This document shows, in pieces, positions 15,596 through 22,816 of a stretch of 48,332 nucleotides of DNA. Position 1 is the first letter of the stretch. Every line of letters starts with the position of its first letter. Both the position numbers and the translations under genes were made by a program. Origin of the DNA: Clostridia bacterium (GTDB taxonomy: Bacteria; Bacillota; Clostridia; UBA1381); contig JAOAAV010000024.1 of NCBI GenBank assembly GCA_026418715.1, positions 1 to 48,332 on the forward strand, in the 5' to 3' direction. Under the pieces are notes generated by a model. That model made no database searches. It had not been told where the DNA came from and saw only the letters and a list, made by a program, of their open reading frames with translations.

Positions 15596-17347
15596 TTATT
15601 TCAGGTTTGCTTCAAGTTTGGCAAGTTCGTCTTTAATTCCTTGAGGAAGCTTATCTCCAAACTGCGCAAAAAATTCTTTCTGGTCTTTAACATCTTCCAT
15701 CCAAACAGCCTTATCAACGCTCAACAATTCTTTCATTACGTCTTCGCTGATATCAAGATCTGTTGTGTCAATGGATGTAGGAAGGTATCCGATCGGGCTT
15801 TCAACGGCATCGGCTTTGCCCTCGCATCTGTCTATAATCCAGTTGAGCACGCGCATATTATCACCGAATCCAGGCCACATAAATTTGCCGTTTGAATCTA
15901 ATCTGAACCAGTTTACATGGAATATCTTAGGAGCTTTGTCACCAAGCTTTTTGCCCATTTCAAGCCAATGAGCAAAATAATCTCCCATATTATAGCCGCA
16001 GAACGGCTTCATAGCCATCGGGTCGCGTCTTACAACGCCCACTTCGCCTATAGCAGCTGCTGTAGTTTCGGACGCCATAGTCGCACCTATAAATACACCA
16101 TGCTGCCAGTCACGAGCCTGATATACAAGAGGAGCTGTTTTAGCACGTCTTCCGCCGAACACGATTGCACTTATCGGCACACCGGCACTGTTTTCAAACT
16201 CAGAAGAGATACAAGGACAATTCTTTGCCGGTGCGGTAAATCTTGAATTCGGATGAGCCGCAGGAACACCCGATGCAGGAGTCCAAGGATTGCCTTTCCA
16301 ATCCGTAAGATGATCCGGAGCATCTCCGTCCATGCCCTCCCAGTAAACCGTACCGTCATCTTTAAGTCCTACGTTTGTGAAGATTGTATCCTTCATTGTA
16401 GACGCAAGGGCATTAGGATTGGTTTTACTGTTCGTACCCGGAGCAACACCAAAGAAACCAGCCTCAGGGTTAATTGCATACAGTCTGCCGTCAGGCCCTA
16501 TTCTGAGCCATGCGATATCATCGCCGACTGTCCAAACCTTATAACCTTGTTTTTTCAAATATTCTGGAGGAATCAACATAGCCAGATTTGTTTTTCCGCA
16601 AGCTGACGGGAATGCAGCAGCAATGTATTTTACTTCACCTTTAGGATTTTCAAGCCCCAAAATAAGCATATGCTCAGCCAGCCAGCCTTCGTTTCTGCCC
16701 AAGTAGCTTGCAATTCTAAGAGCAAAACACTTCTTGCCGAGAAGCACATTTCCGCCATAGCCTGAATTTACTGACCAAATTGTACTGTCCTGCGGGAAAT
16801 GAACGATGTATCTTTCCTCTGCATCAATATCCTTTTTAGCGTGCAGACACTTAACAAAATCCGTGCTGTCGCCCAACTGATCAATCACAGCTTTTCCTAT
16901 TCTGGTCATTATATCCATATTGAGAACAACATAAATGCTGTCCGTCAATTCAATGCCAATCTTTGAAAAAGGCGAACCTACAGGACCCATTGAATAAGGG
17001 ATTACATACATCTTTCTGCCCTTCATAGAGCCATTGTAAAGAGCTCTCATTTTTGCATACATTTCATCGGGAGCCATCCAATTGTTATTGGGACCTGCCT
17101 CTTCCTTGGTGGGAGTGCAGATGAATGTCCTGTCTTCTACGCGGGCAACGTCATTCACAGCTGTTCTATGATAATAACAACCGGGAAGTTTGTCCTGATT
17201 AAGCTTTATGATCTCACCTGTTGAACAAGCTTCTTCTCTTAAAGCGTCCAACTGCTCCTTGCTTCCGTCAATCCAGATAACATCGTCGGGCTGGCAAAGC
17301 TTTACCATTTCGTCAAGCCAAGCCAAAACAGTTTTGTTAGTTGTCAT
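15596..17347 (-). CDS. pckG: Phosphoenolpyruvate carboxykinase (GTP)
   Basis: 583 residues, the length of GTP-type PEPCK (ATP-type enzymes are about 530). It interconverts oxaloacetate and phosphoenolpyruvate. Seen motifs: AAFPSACGKTNLAML (245-258), the kinase-1a loop with the reactive Cys near 250; the metal site VGDDIAW (275-280); and the GTP-type PNSRFTAPAKNCPCIS and VFGGRRAKTAPLV. In anaerobic Clostridia it can run in the PEP-carboxylating direction to make oxaloacetate, or in gluconeogenesis. AGGAGG precedes the ATG, and an extended -10 lies about 115 bp upstream. It is followed by a strong terminator. Confidence 0.96.
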   Translation of the reverse strand: MTTNKTVLAWLDEMVKLCQPDDVIWIDGSKEQLDALREEACSTGEIIKLNQDKLPGCYYHRTAVNDVARVEDRTFICTPTKEEAGPNNNWMAPDEMYAKMRALYNGSMKGRKMYVIPYSMGPVGSPFSKIGIELTDSIYVVLNMDIMTRIGKAVIDQLGDSTDFVKCLHAKKDIDAEERYIVHFPQDSTIWSVNSGYGGNVLLGKKCFALRIASYLGRNEGWLAEHMLILGLENPKGEVKYIAAAFPSACGKTNLAMLIPPEYLKKQGYKVWTVGDDIAWLRIGPDGRLYAINPEAGFFGVAPGTNSKTNPNALASTMKDTIFTNVGLKDDGTVYWEGMDGDAPDHLTDWKGNPWTPASGVPAAHPNSRFTAPAKNCPCISSEFENSAGVPISAIVFGGRRAKTAPLVYQARDWQHGVFIGATMASETTAAAIGEVGVVRRDPMAMKPFCGYNMGDYFAHWLEMGKKLGDKAPKIFHVNWFRLDSNGKFMWPGFGDNMRVLNWIIDRCEGKADAVESPIGYLPTSIDTTDLDISEDVMKELLSVDKAVWMEDVKDQKEFFAQFGDKLPQGIKDELAKLEANLK

Positions 17348-17462
17348 GTTCCGTTTACCTCCTAAAAAGCATCTTAAATTGTTATATTTTTAACTAGCAT
17401 AATGAAACACCAACCCAGCATCTCATAATACTAATTTTTCCCCATTATAAAATTCAATTCGC

Positions 17463-17471
17463 ATTATATCA
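17463..17471 (-). promoter_or_regulatory. Extended -10 promoter of pckG
   Basis: On the minus strand TGATATAAT (17471-17463), a TGN-TATAAT extended -10 with only a poor -35 (TTTCAA). It leaves a leader of about 110 nt before pckG. Confidence 0.5.
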
Positions 17472-17533
17472 CAAAACAAGTATAATTGAAAGTCTTTTTT
17501 TCAAATTTCAAAATTTTATGCACATTTTCACAA

Positions 17534-17562
17534 TTGACACATAAAATTTGGTATTATATAAT
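17534..17562 (+). promoter_or_regulatory. Promoter of the DUF6062 gene
   Basis: TTGACA at 17534-17539 and TATAAT at 17557-17562 with a 17-bp spacer. The stretch around the -10 is identical over 18 bp to that of the araC promoter. Confidence 0.8.
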
Positions 17563-17630
17563 GAATATGCACAAAAACGTTCTAAAAAAGATATGCTGTG
17601 AAAAGTGATTTTTAGCAAAGGAACATGATT

Positions 17631-18383
17631 ATGAAAGAAAAAATATATACCATACCTGTAAATGAAGCGTTTGACAAGGATTGTGAATGTCCGCTGTGTC
17701 ATCTGAAGGATGAGATTGAAAAAACGCAGATAGAATATGCTTTAGGTGCGGCGATGATGGAACCGGATAATCGGGTGGAGTCAAATGAAAAAGGCTTTTG
17801 CAAAGAGCATTTTTCCATGCTTTATGCGTATCAGAACAGATTAGGACTTGCATTGGTGCTTGATACGCATTTGGAAGAAATTAGAAATAAACTTTCTTCG
17901 CTGGACAATAAGGCAAAAGCCTTGAAAAATGAGAGAGATGGTTTATTTTGCAAGAATAATGTTAAAATGTTTTCGGAAGAGCTGTCTTCTTTGCTTTTTA
18001 ACATTGATAAGAGTTGTGTAATTTGCGATAATATAAACAATACAATGGAGCGATATTACGACGTTACGGTTTATCTCTGGGAAAAGGAGACGGAGTTTAG
18101 AAAAAAATTTAATGACTCAAAAGGTTTTTGTTTGTCGCATTTTAACGGATTGTCGAGGGCGGCGGTAAGATATTTAAATCGGGCTAAGGCGGGAGAATTT
18201 ATTGCGGATTTATGCAAAAAGCAAAAGGATGAACTTCAAAGAATACAAGCAGATATACATAAATTTACCTTAAAATTCGACTATAAAAACAAGGACATGG
18301 AATGGGGAACGGCAAAAGACGCACCCATTCGAACAATAGAAAAAATTGTGGGACAAATATCTTCAGACAAACCAAAAGAGTAA
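17631..18383 (+). CDS. DUF6062 family protein with paired Cys/His motifs
   Basis: 250 residues, role unknown. It has two similar halves with possible metal sites: CECPLCHLKDEIEK and FCKEHFSMLYAYQNR near residues 18-70, then SCVICDNINNTMERY and FCLSHFNGL near 125-180. CxxC followed later by CxxH in each half suggests two zinc-binding units, which is inference. YALGAAMMEPD is a typical family stretch. No signal peptide or membrane segment is seen. The start at 17631 lies 8 bp after AAGGA; the ATG at 17625 is too close to that site. It has its own promoter and ends at a strong hairpin. Confidence 0.8.
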   Translation: MKEKIYTIPVNEAFDKDCECPLCHLKDEIEKTQIEYALGAAMMEPDNRVESNEKGFCKEHFSMLYAYQNRLGLALVLDTHLEEIRNKLSSLDNKAKALKNERDGLFCKNNVKMFSEELSSLLFNIDKSCVICDNINNTMERYYDVTVYLWEKETEFRKKFNDSKGFCLSHFNGLSRAAVRYLNRAKAGEFIADLCKKQKDELQRIQADIHKFTLKFDYKNKDMEWGTAKDAPIRTIEKIVGQISSDKPKE

Positions 18384-18390
18384 GACTCTC

Positions 18391-18440
18391 AAATAATACT
18401 CTCTTGCAAATAATTGCAAGAGAGTATTATTTGCTTTTTT
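18391..18440. terminator. Bidirectional terminator with a 19-bp perfect stem
   Basis: Arms 18391-18409 and 18414-18432 pair without mismatch around a 4-nt loop. A CTTTTTTT run follows on the plus strand. The arm overlaps the last codons of the convergent glyoxalase gene, so both genes may use it. Confidence 0.9.
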
Positions 18441-18804
18441 TGCTTGGGATGATTTCAAGCCAGTATCCATCCGGATCGGAGATGAAGTAAATGCCCATCT
18501 GAGGATTTTCAAAGCAAATGCAGCCCATATTTTTATGTCTTTTATACGCCTCATCAAAATTGTTTACAGAAAATGCAATATGTATTTCGTTATCACCCAA
18601 ATTATACGGTCTTTCCCAATCACGCAGCCATGTCAGTTCCAATTTGTATGGACTCTCGCCGTCACTTAAATAAACAATGATGAAATCACCGTTTTCATGG
18701 ACAATTCTGGACTCTTCAGTTAAATTCAAAGCCTCTTTGTAAAACGCCAGACTTTTCTGCAAATCAAACACATTTAAGTTACTGTGTGCAAACTTGAAGT
18801 TCAT
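18427..18804 (-). CDS. gloA: Glyoxalase I (lactoylglutathione lyase), VOC fold
   Basis: 125 residues, the size of bacterial glyoxalase I, which converts the methylglyoxal-thiol hemithioacetal to a lactoyl thioester. The four metal ligands seem intact: His-7 (MNFKFAH), Glu-56 (YKLELT), His-75 (NEIHIAF) and Glu-117 (DGYWLEII). The two halves form the paired beta-alpha-beta3 VOC repeats. AAAGGAA precedes the ATG. It lies 33 bp after the Rrf2 gene on the same strand, so the two are probably co-transcribed. Other VOC enzymes with the same fold cannot be excluded, but the full ligand set favours glyoxalase I. Confidence 0.85.
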   Translation of the reverse strand: MNFKFAHSNLNVFDLQKSLAFYKEALNLTEESRIVHENGDFIIVYLSDGESPYKLELTWLRDWERPYNLGDNEIHIAFSVNNFDEAYKRHKNMGCICFENPQMGIYFISDPDGYWLEIIPSKKSK

Positions 18805-18837
18805 ATTATTTCATTCCTTTGCTTCATTAATGGAGTA

Positions 18838-19239
18838 TCAAATACTGCTGCTTAAAACCATTTCAAAATTAACTTTTTCAAGTTCATTTTCAAATGCCGT
18901 CTGACCTAAAAGCAGGTATTTTCGCAATTGACAAGTTTTTGAATTGGCGCACGCATTATGGTTCTCAATACATTTGTTAACGGCTATAGGACCGTCGATA
19001 ACTTCAATAATCGATTTTACGGTGATTTCGGACGGTTCTTTGTTTAGAGCATAGCCGCCGTTTACACCCCTGAATGATTTTACTATGCCGGATTTTACAA
19101 GTTTTCTTAAAATTTTCAGCGTAAATCGGTAGGGTATCGCTTTTTTTTCGGAAATTTGCTTTGCCTCAATTTGAACCTTTTCACCCGATAGCATAGCCAC
19201 AATTCTGAGTGCATAATCCGCTTCTCTGGTAATTTTCAT
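18838..19239 (-). CDS. Rrf2 family transcriptional regulator with three conserved Cys
   Basis: 133 residues. A winged helix lies at about 1-65 (MKITREADYALRIVAML; RGVNGGYALN wing). Three Cys follow at 90, 97 and 103 (CIENHNACANSKTC), the spacing of [2Fe-2S] cluster ligands in IscR/NsrR-type regulators. It therefore may sense iron-sulphur status, oxidants or nitric oxide. It has its own promoter and is directly followed by glyoxalase I, its likely co-regulated partner. No isc/suf genes are present here. The Shine-Dalgarno is weakly placed (AGGGGAA, 13 bp before ATG). Confidence 0.88.
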   Translation of the reverse strand: MKITREADYALRIVAMLSGEKVQIEAKQISEKKAIPYRFTLKILRKLVKSGIVKSFRGVNGGYALNKEPSEITVKSIIEVIDGPIAVNKCIENHNACANSKTCQLRKYLLLGQTAFENELEKVNFEMVLSSSI

Positions 19240-19292
19240 TTCGCATCATATTCCCCTATAAATAGATTTTAAAGTATGAAACACTTTAGTCC

Positions 19293-19321
19293 ATTTTATA
19301 TTCTAAAAAATATAAAGTCAA
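19293..19321 (-). promoter_or_regulatory. Promoter of the Rrf2-glyoxalase unit
   Basis: Minus strand TTGACT (19321-19316) and TAAAAT (19298-19293) with a 17-bp spacer. An imperfect dyad, ATGGACT and GTTTCAT, lies just after the -10 and could be an auto-regulatory site, but it is weak. Confidence 0.65.
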
Positions 19322-19366
19322 GCATTTTAGTGGAATTTGTAAAAAAAGACTATTTTTTTATAAAAA

Positions 19367-19885
19367 TTATTGTGTATTTTTTATATTATAGATACTTACA
19401 ATTTGTTTGGCTGTTTCAATTGGAGTACTTTTTTCATTTATTGTTATTTTATAGTCACAATTATTGTAAAACGGTTTTCGGGCATCGTAACGTGCCTTGA
19501 TTTGTTCGAGACTTTGTCCTTTTAGCAGTGGTCTGCTTTTTGCGGCATCTTTAATACGTTCCGATATTATTTCAAAACTAGGCTCAAGACAAAACACAAT
19601 GCCTGATTCTCGTAAATATTCAATATTTTCAGTCCTTAAAACAACACCTCCTCCCGTGGCAATCACCGTATTTGATAATTTGGACGCATATTTTACCGTT
19701 TCACTTTCCAGATTTCTGAAATATTCCTCGCCATTGTCTTCAAAAATCCGATTAATGCTTTTTCCTTCTCTTTCAATAATTAGTTGATCAGTATCTACAA
19801 AAGAAAACCCGCAAAGCTTTGCAACTGCTTTTCCTACTTCCGTTTTTCCTGATGCCATAAAGCCTGTCAGGACAATATTTTTCAT
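19367..19885 (-). CDS. aroK: Shikimate kinase
   Basis: 172 residues, typical length. It phosphorylates shikimate at O3 in aromatic amino-acid synthesis. Seen: P-loop GFMASGKTEVG (8-18), the Asp pair DTDQLI (32-37), shikimate-binding FRNLE and ATGGGVV, and the lid region near SRPLLKG. A good ribosome site (GGAGG) lies inside the end of aroE, and the two genes overlap by 4 bp, showing translational coupling. Order on the minus strand is yqeG, aroE, aroK; no clear terminator follows. Confidence 0.95.
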   Translation of the reverse strand: MKNIVLTGFMASGKTEVGKAVAKLCGFSFVDTDQLIIEREGKSINRIFEDNGEEYFRNLESETVKYASKLSNTVIATGGGVVLRTENIEYLRESGIVFCLEPSFEIISERIKDAAKSRPLLKGQSLEQIKARYDARKPFYNNCDYKITINEKSTPIETAKQIVSIYNIKNTQ

Positions 19886-20721
19886 TTTGAAAAAACCTCC
19901 TTGGTGACAGTTTCAAATATATTTTCGGGCAGCTTAATGTTTGTAAAGAGTTCATATGCAATAATGCCCTGATAAATCAGCATTCCAAGACCGTTAATTG
20001 TTTTTGCTCCCGCTTTTTTGGCACGCTTTAGGAAAACAGTTTCCGAAGGATTATATATCATATCGGCAACCGCAGTTTTTTTGTCAATAAAAGACATATC
20101 ATCAAGAGGACACTCCTCAAGCTGTGGGTACATTCCCGCAGAAGTAGTGTTAATTACAACATCATAATGGTTGCGGCAATGGGTTGTGGATATTTTGTAT
20201 CCGCATACGGTATGTATATATTCTGCAAGTTCTTCAGCTTTTTCCTTTGTACGGTTGACAAGCGTGATGCTTTTTGCACCTATTTGAGAAAAGAGCACGC
20301 AGACAGGTTTTGATGCACCGCCTGCGCCTATGATTAATACATCCCTATCCTTTATTTCAATCCCTTCGTGCAGCAAAGAACGGTAAAAACCGTCTGCGTC
20401 CGTGTTGTACCCCACCAATTTTCCACATTTGTTGACAACAGTATTTACAGAGCCGAATTTCCGAGCCTGCTCGGATATCTCGTCAATATACTTCATTACT
20501 TCATATTTATGAGGTGCGGTTATATTCACACCCGCAAATTTCATGGCACGTATGCCTTCAATTGCATCTTTGAGCTTATCAGGACTTACTTCCAATGCGG
20601 TATATACATAATTGAGCCCCATTTTTTCGGATATAAAATTATGCATTTGCGGGGAAAAGCTATGTTCCACGGGATAGCCCAAAATAGCAAGTTGTTTAGT
20701 ATGTCCGTTTATTTCAAACAT
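19882..20721 (-). CDS. aroE: Shikimate dehydrogenase
   Basis: 279 residues, typical AroE length. It reduces 3-dehydroshikimate to shikimate with NADPH, the step before AroK. Seen: the substrate site YPVEHSFSPQMHN, the catalytic Lys in NITAPHKYEVM, the partner Asp in NTDADGFYRSL, and the dinucleotide loop IIGAGGASKPV, where Ser-Lys replaces the usual Ala-Arg. AFA-type end: NGLGMLIYQGIIAYELF. CGGAGGA lies about 8 bp before the ATG. It is 14 bp downstream of yqeG and overlaps aroK by 4 bp. Confidence 0.95.
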   Translation of the reverse strand: MFEINGHTKQLAILGYPVEHSFSPQMHNFISEKMGLNYVYTALEVSPDKLKDAIEGIRAMKFAGVNITAPHKYEVMKYIDEISEQARKFGSVNTVVNKCGKLVGYNTDADGFYRSLLHEGIEIKDRDVLIIGAGGASKPVCVLFSQIGAKSITLVNRTKEKAEELAEYIHTVCGYKISTTHCRNHYDVVINTTSAGMYPQLEECPLDDMSFIDKKTAVADMIYNPSETVFLKRAKKAGAKTINGLGMLIYQGIIAYELFTNIKLPENIFETVTKEVFSK

Positions 20722-20735
20722 AAATATCCTCCGTA

Positions 20736-21230
20736 TTATTTATTATTCATTATACTTAAAATTTTTTTTTCCATATGCCTTTTGAGTTGAAAAAATCTGC
20801 TTTCCTTAGCTTCCAACGGTTCAACAAGAACTGTTGTCAATTTCATCCGATTTCCGCTATAAATATCTGTAAACAATTGATCGCCGATAATTGCGGTTTC
20901 GGATGGCTTCGCTCCCATGCTTTTCATTGCGGAACGAATAGCATGAGTCAGCGGTTTTGAGGCACGGTATCTCACATTCAGACCCAAGTCACTATTGAAA
21001 AGAGTTACTCTTGATTTGCTGTTGTTTGATACAAGACATATGTTGAGCCCTTCTTTTTTTAGCCTGTTGATAAAACTGATTGCAAATTCATTCGGTTTTT
21101 CCAAAGTATATGGTACAAGTGTATTGTCTATATCCAGCAGAACATTTTTAATGTTGTGTTTTTTAAAAAAATCATCCTCAATATCCGCTACGCTTTTATA
21201 GATATAAGCAGGATAGAATCTTTTCAGCAT
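20736..21230 (-). CDS. yqeG: YqeG family HAD-type phosphatase
   Basis: 164 residues. HAD class IIIA phosphatase with motif I DIDNTLVPY (33-41), motif II VSNNSKSR near 67-74, motif III Lys in ASKPLTHA, and motif IV IIGDQLFTDI near 115. In Bacilli yqeG sits at the head of a cluster with yqeH, aroE and yqeI; the aroE link is kept here, but yqeH is not. The substrate is unknown. It opens the aroE-aroK operon behind an extended -10 promoter. Confidence 0.9.
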   Translation of the reverse strand: MLKRFYPAYIYKSVADIEDDFFKKHNIKNVLLDIDNTLVPYTLEKPNEFAISFINRLKKEGLNICLVSNNSKSRVTLFNSDLGLNVRYRASKPLTHAIRSAMKSMGAKPSETAIIGDQLFTDIYSGNRMKLTTVLVEPLEAKESRFFQLKRHMEKKILSIMNNK

Positions 21231-21266
21231 GCAAACACTCCGTTTCTGTTTTAAAGCTTACTGTTT

Positions 21267-21275
21267 ATTATATCA
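21267..21275 (-). promoter_or_regulatory. Extended -10 promoter of yqeG-aroE-aroK
   Basis: Minus strand TGATATAAT (21275-21267), an extended -10 without a recognisable -35, 37 bp upstream of yqeG. Confidence 0.5.
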
Positions 21276-21333
21276 TAGATTTAAAATTTTGGATAGGAAA
21301 AATTTTATTATAAACTTTGAAAACAATCATTGA

Positions 21334-21371
21334 TTAAAAAAAGTTTGTGCGGTTTAAAACCGCTCAAACTT
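21334..21371 (-). terminator. Terminator of spoVAE
   Basis: A long stem (AAGTTTG, mismatch, GCGGTTT against its complement; 21341-21371) is followed on the minus strand by CTTTTTTT. It separates the sporulation genes from yqeG. Confidence 0.85.
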
Positions 21372-21391
21372 CTTTCATTCTTAAATATTTA

Positions 21392-21748
21392 TTATTTTTT
21401 TGCCTTCGGCTTAAATATAATTGAAACCAAAAAACCAAATACAATTGCTGCGGCAATTCCTCCCGATGCTGCCGTCAATCCCCCTGTGAAAATACCAACC
21501 AAACCATTTTCCGTTGCTCCTTTATAAGCTCCTCTTGCAAGCAAGGAGCCAAAGCCTGTAAGAGGAACGGTGGCACCGGCTTTTGCATATTTTATAAGCG
21601 GCTCATAAAGTCCTAAAAGCTGCAAGAATACACCTGCGACCACAAAGCTTACTAAAATTCTTGCGGGAGTCATTTTAGTTTTATCAATCAAAATTTGACC
21701 CACCAAACATATAAGCCCGCCGACAATAAAAGCTCGTACATAGTCCAT
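21392..21748 (-). CDS. spoVAE: Stage V sporulation protein AE
   Basis: 118 residues with about four hydrophobic segments. It is recognised by AFIVGGLICLVGQILIDKT near the N-terminus and the Gly-rich VPLTGFGSLLARGAYKGA and GGLTAASGGIAAAI. SpoVA proteins form the channel that moves dipicolinic acid and calcium into the spore core and out at germination; they are in the spore inner membrane. AAGGGGGA precedes the ATG. It lies 15 bp after spoVAD on the same strand. The usual third partner, spoVAC, is not in this locus. Confidence 0.93.
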   Translation of the reverse strand: MDYVRAFIVGGLICLVGQILIDKTKMTPARILVSFVVAGVFLQLLGLYEPLIKYAKAGATVPLTGFGSLLARGAYKGATENGLVGIFTGGLTAASGGIAAAIVFGFLVSIIFKPKAKK

Positions 21749-21763
21749 ACATATCCCCCTTGG

Positions 21764-22777
21764 CTACAATGTTTTTTGAATTGTTATAGCGTGTGCAATT
21801 GACGGGATGGATTCACCCTGCTGAATAATTGTGGTATTCATCAGTGCGCCTGTTGCAACCACCAATATTTTATTGAGTTCTCCGCTTTGCAGCTTTTCAA
21901 AAATCGGTCCGCACAATACCGCTCCGCAACAGCCGCAGCCGCTGCCGCCAGAGTGGACGTCCTGTTTTTCTATATCAAATATCATTTTTCCGCAGTCGTT
22001 ATGTTTTGAAGCTATGTCAAATTGAGTTTTCGCCATAGATTCTAAAAGTATTTTAGAACCAATTACGCCTAAATCGCCAGTTAAAATTAAATCATAAAAA
22101 GAAGGGGAAAGTCCTGTGTCCTCAAAATGCGTTGTTATGGTCTCAAAAGCGGCAGGGGCCATCGCCGCTCCCATGTTGTTTGTGTCAGTTATGCCCATAT
22201 CCACGATTTTTCCCGTAGTAATATGTGTTATAAACGGACCGTTGCCTTGTTTTGCCAAAACGGCGCACCCAGCACCTGTTACCGTCCATTGTGCTGATGG
22301 GGGACGCTGTCCCCCGTATTCAAGCGGAACGCGAAACTGCCTTTCTGCAGAACAAAAATGGCTTGAAGTCACACTCATAACGTAATCGGCATAGTCTCCG
22401 TCAAGGAGCATTGCGCCGATTGACATACTTTCAACCATTGTAGAGCAAGCTCCGTACAACCCCAAAAACGGAATTTCCAAATCTCGAAGTCCGTAATGTG
22501 TACCTACGCATTGATTAAGCAAATCTCCCGCAAGAATATAATTTATCTGACTTGGAGAAAGTGAAGCTTTTTCCAAAGCCGCACGTGCGGTTTCTTTTTG
22601 AAGTTTGCTTTCGGCTTTTTCCCAGGTTTTTTCACCGTAGTAGTCATCTTCTAAAACAGTGTCAAAACTTTGTGCAAGGGGCCCGCTGCCTTCCTTTTGC
22701 CCCACTGTGGTTGAAGTTGCAAGTATGGTGGGCGGATTTTGCAAATAAACAGTTTGTTTGCCAAGTCTTTTACTCAT
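21764..22777 (-). CDS. spoVAD: Stage V sporulation protein AD
   Basis: 337 residues, typical length. It has a thiolase-like fold and binds dipicolinic acid as the soluble part of the SpoVA complex. Seen: the YLQNPPTILATSTTVGQKEG opening, GSGPLAQSFD, FLGLYGACSTMVESM (thiolase-type Cys), and HSGGSGCGCCGAV near the end. The ATG at 22777 is preferred to a TTG at 22801; the Shine-Dalgarno is weak for both. It is followed by spoVAE and preceded by the SLH gene with a 39-bp gap, where spoVAC would normally be. Confidence 0.93.
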   Translation of the reverse strand: MSKRLGKQTVYLQNPPTILATSTTVGQKEGSGPLAQSFDTVLEDDYYGEKTWEKAESKLQKETARAALEKASLSPSQINYILAGDLLNQCVGTHYGLRDLEIPFLGLYGACSTMVESMSIGAMLLDGDYADYVMSVTSSHFCSAERQFRVPLEYGGQRPPSAQWTVTGAGCAVLAKQGNGPFITHITTGKIVDMGITDTNNMGAAMAPAAFETITTHFEDTGLSPSFYDLILTGDLGVIGSKILLESMAKTQFDIASKHNDCGKMIFDIEKQDVHSGGSGCGCCGAVLCGPIFEKLQSGELNKILVVATGALMNTTIIQQGESIPSIAHAITIQKTL

Positions 22778-22816
22778 GTTTTCACGTCCAATCCGTAACA
22801 AAAATATGGATATTTT

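Noticed and set aside
15458-15895. 145-codon plus-strand frame across the MATE-pckG junction
   Set aside because: Spans a terminator hairpin and is antisense to the conserved end of pckG.
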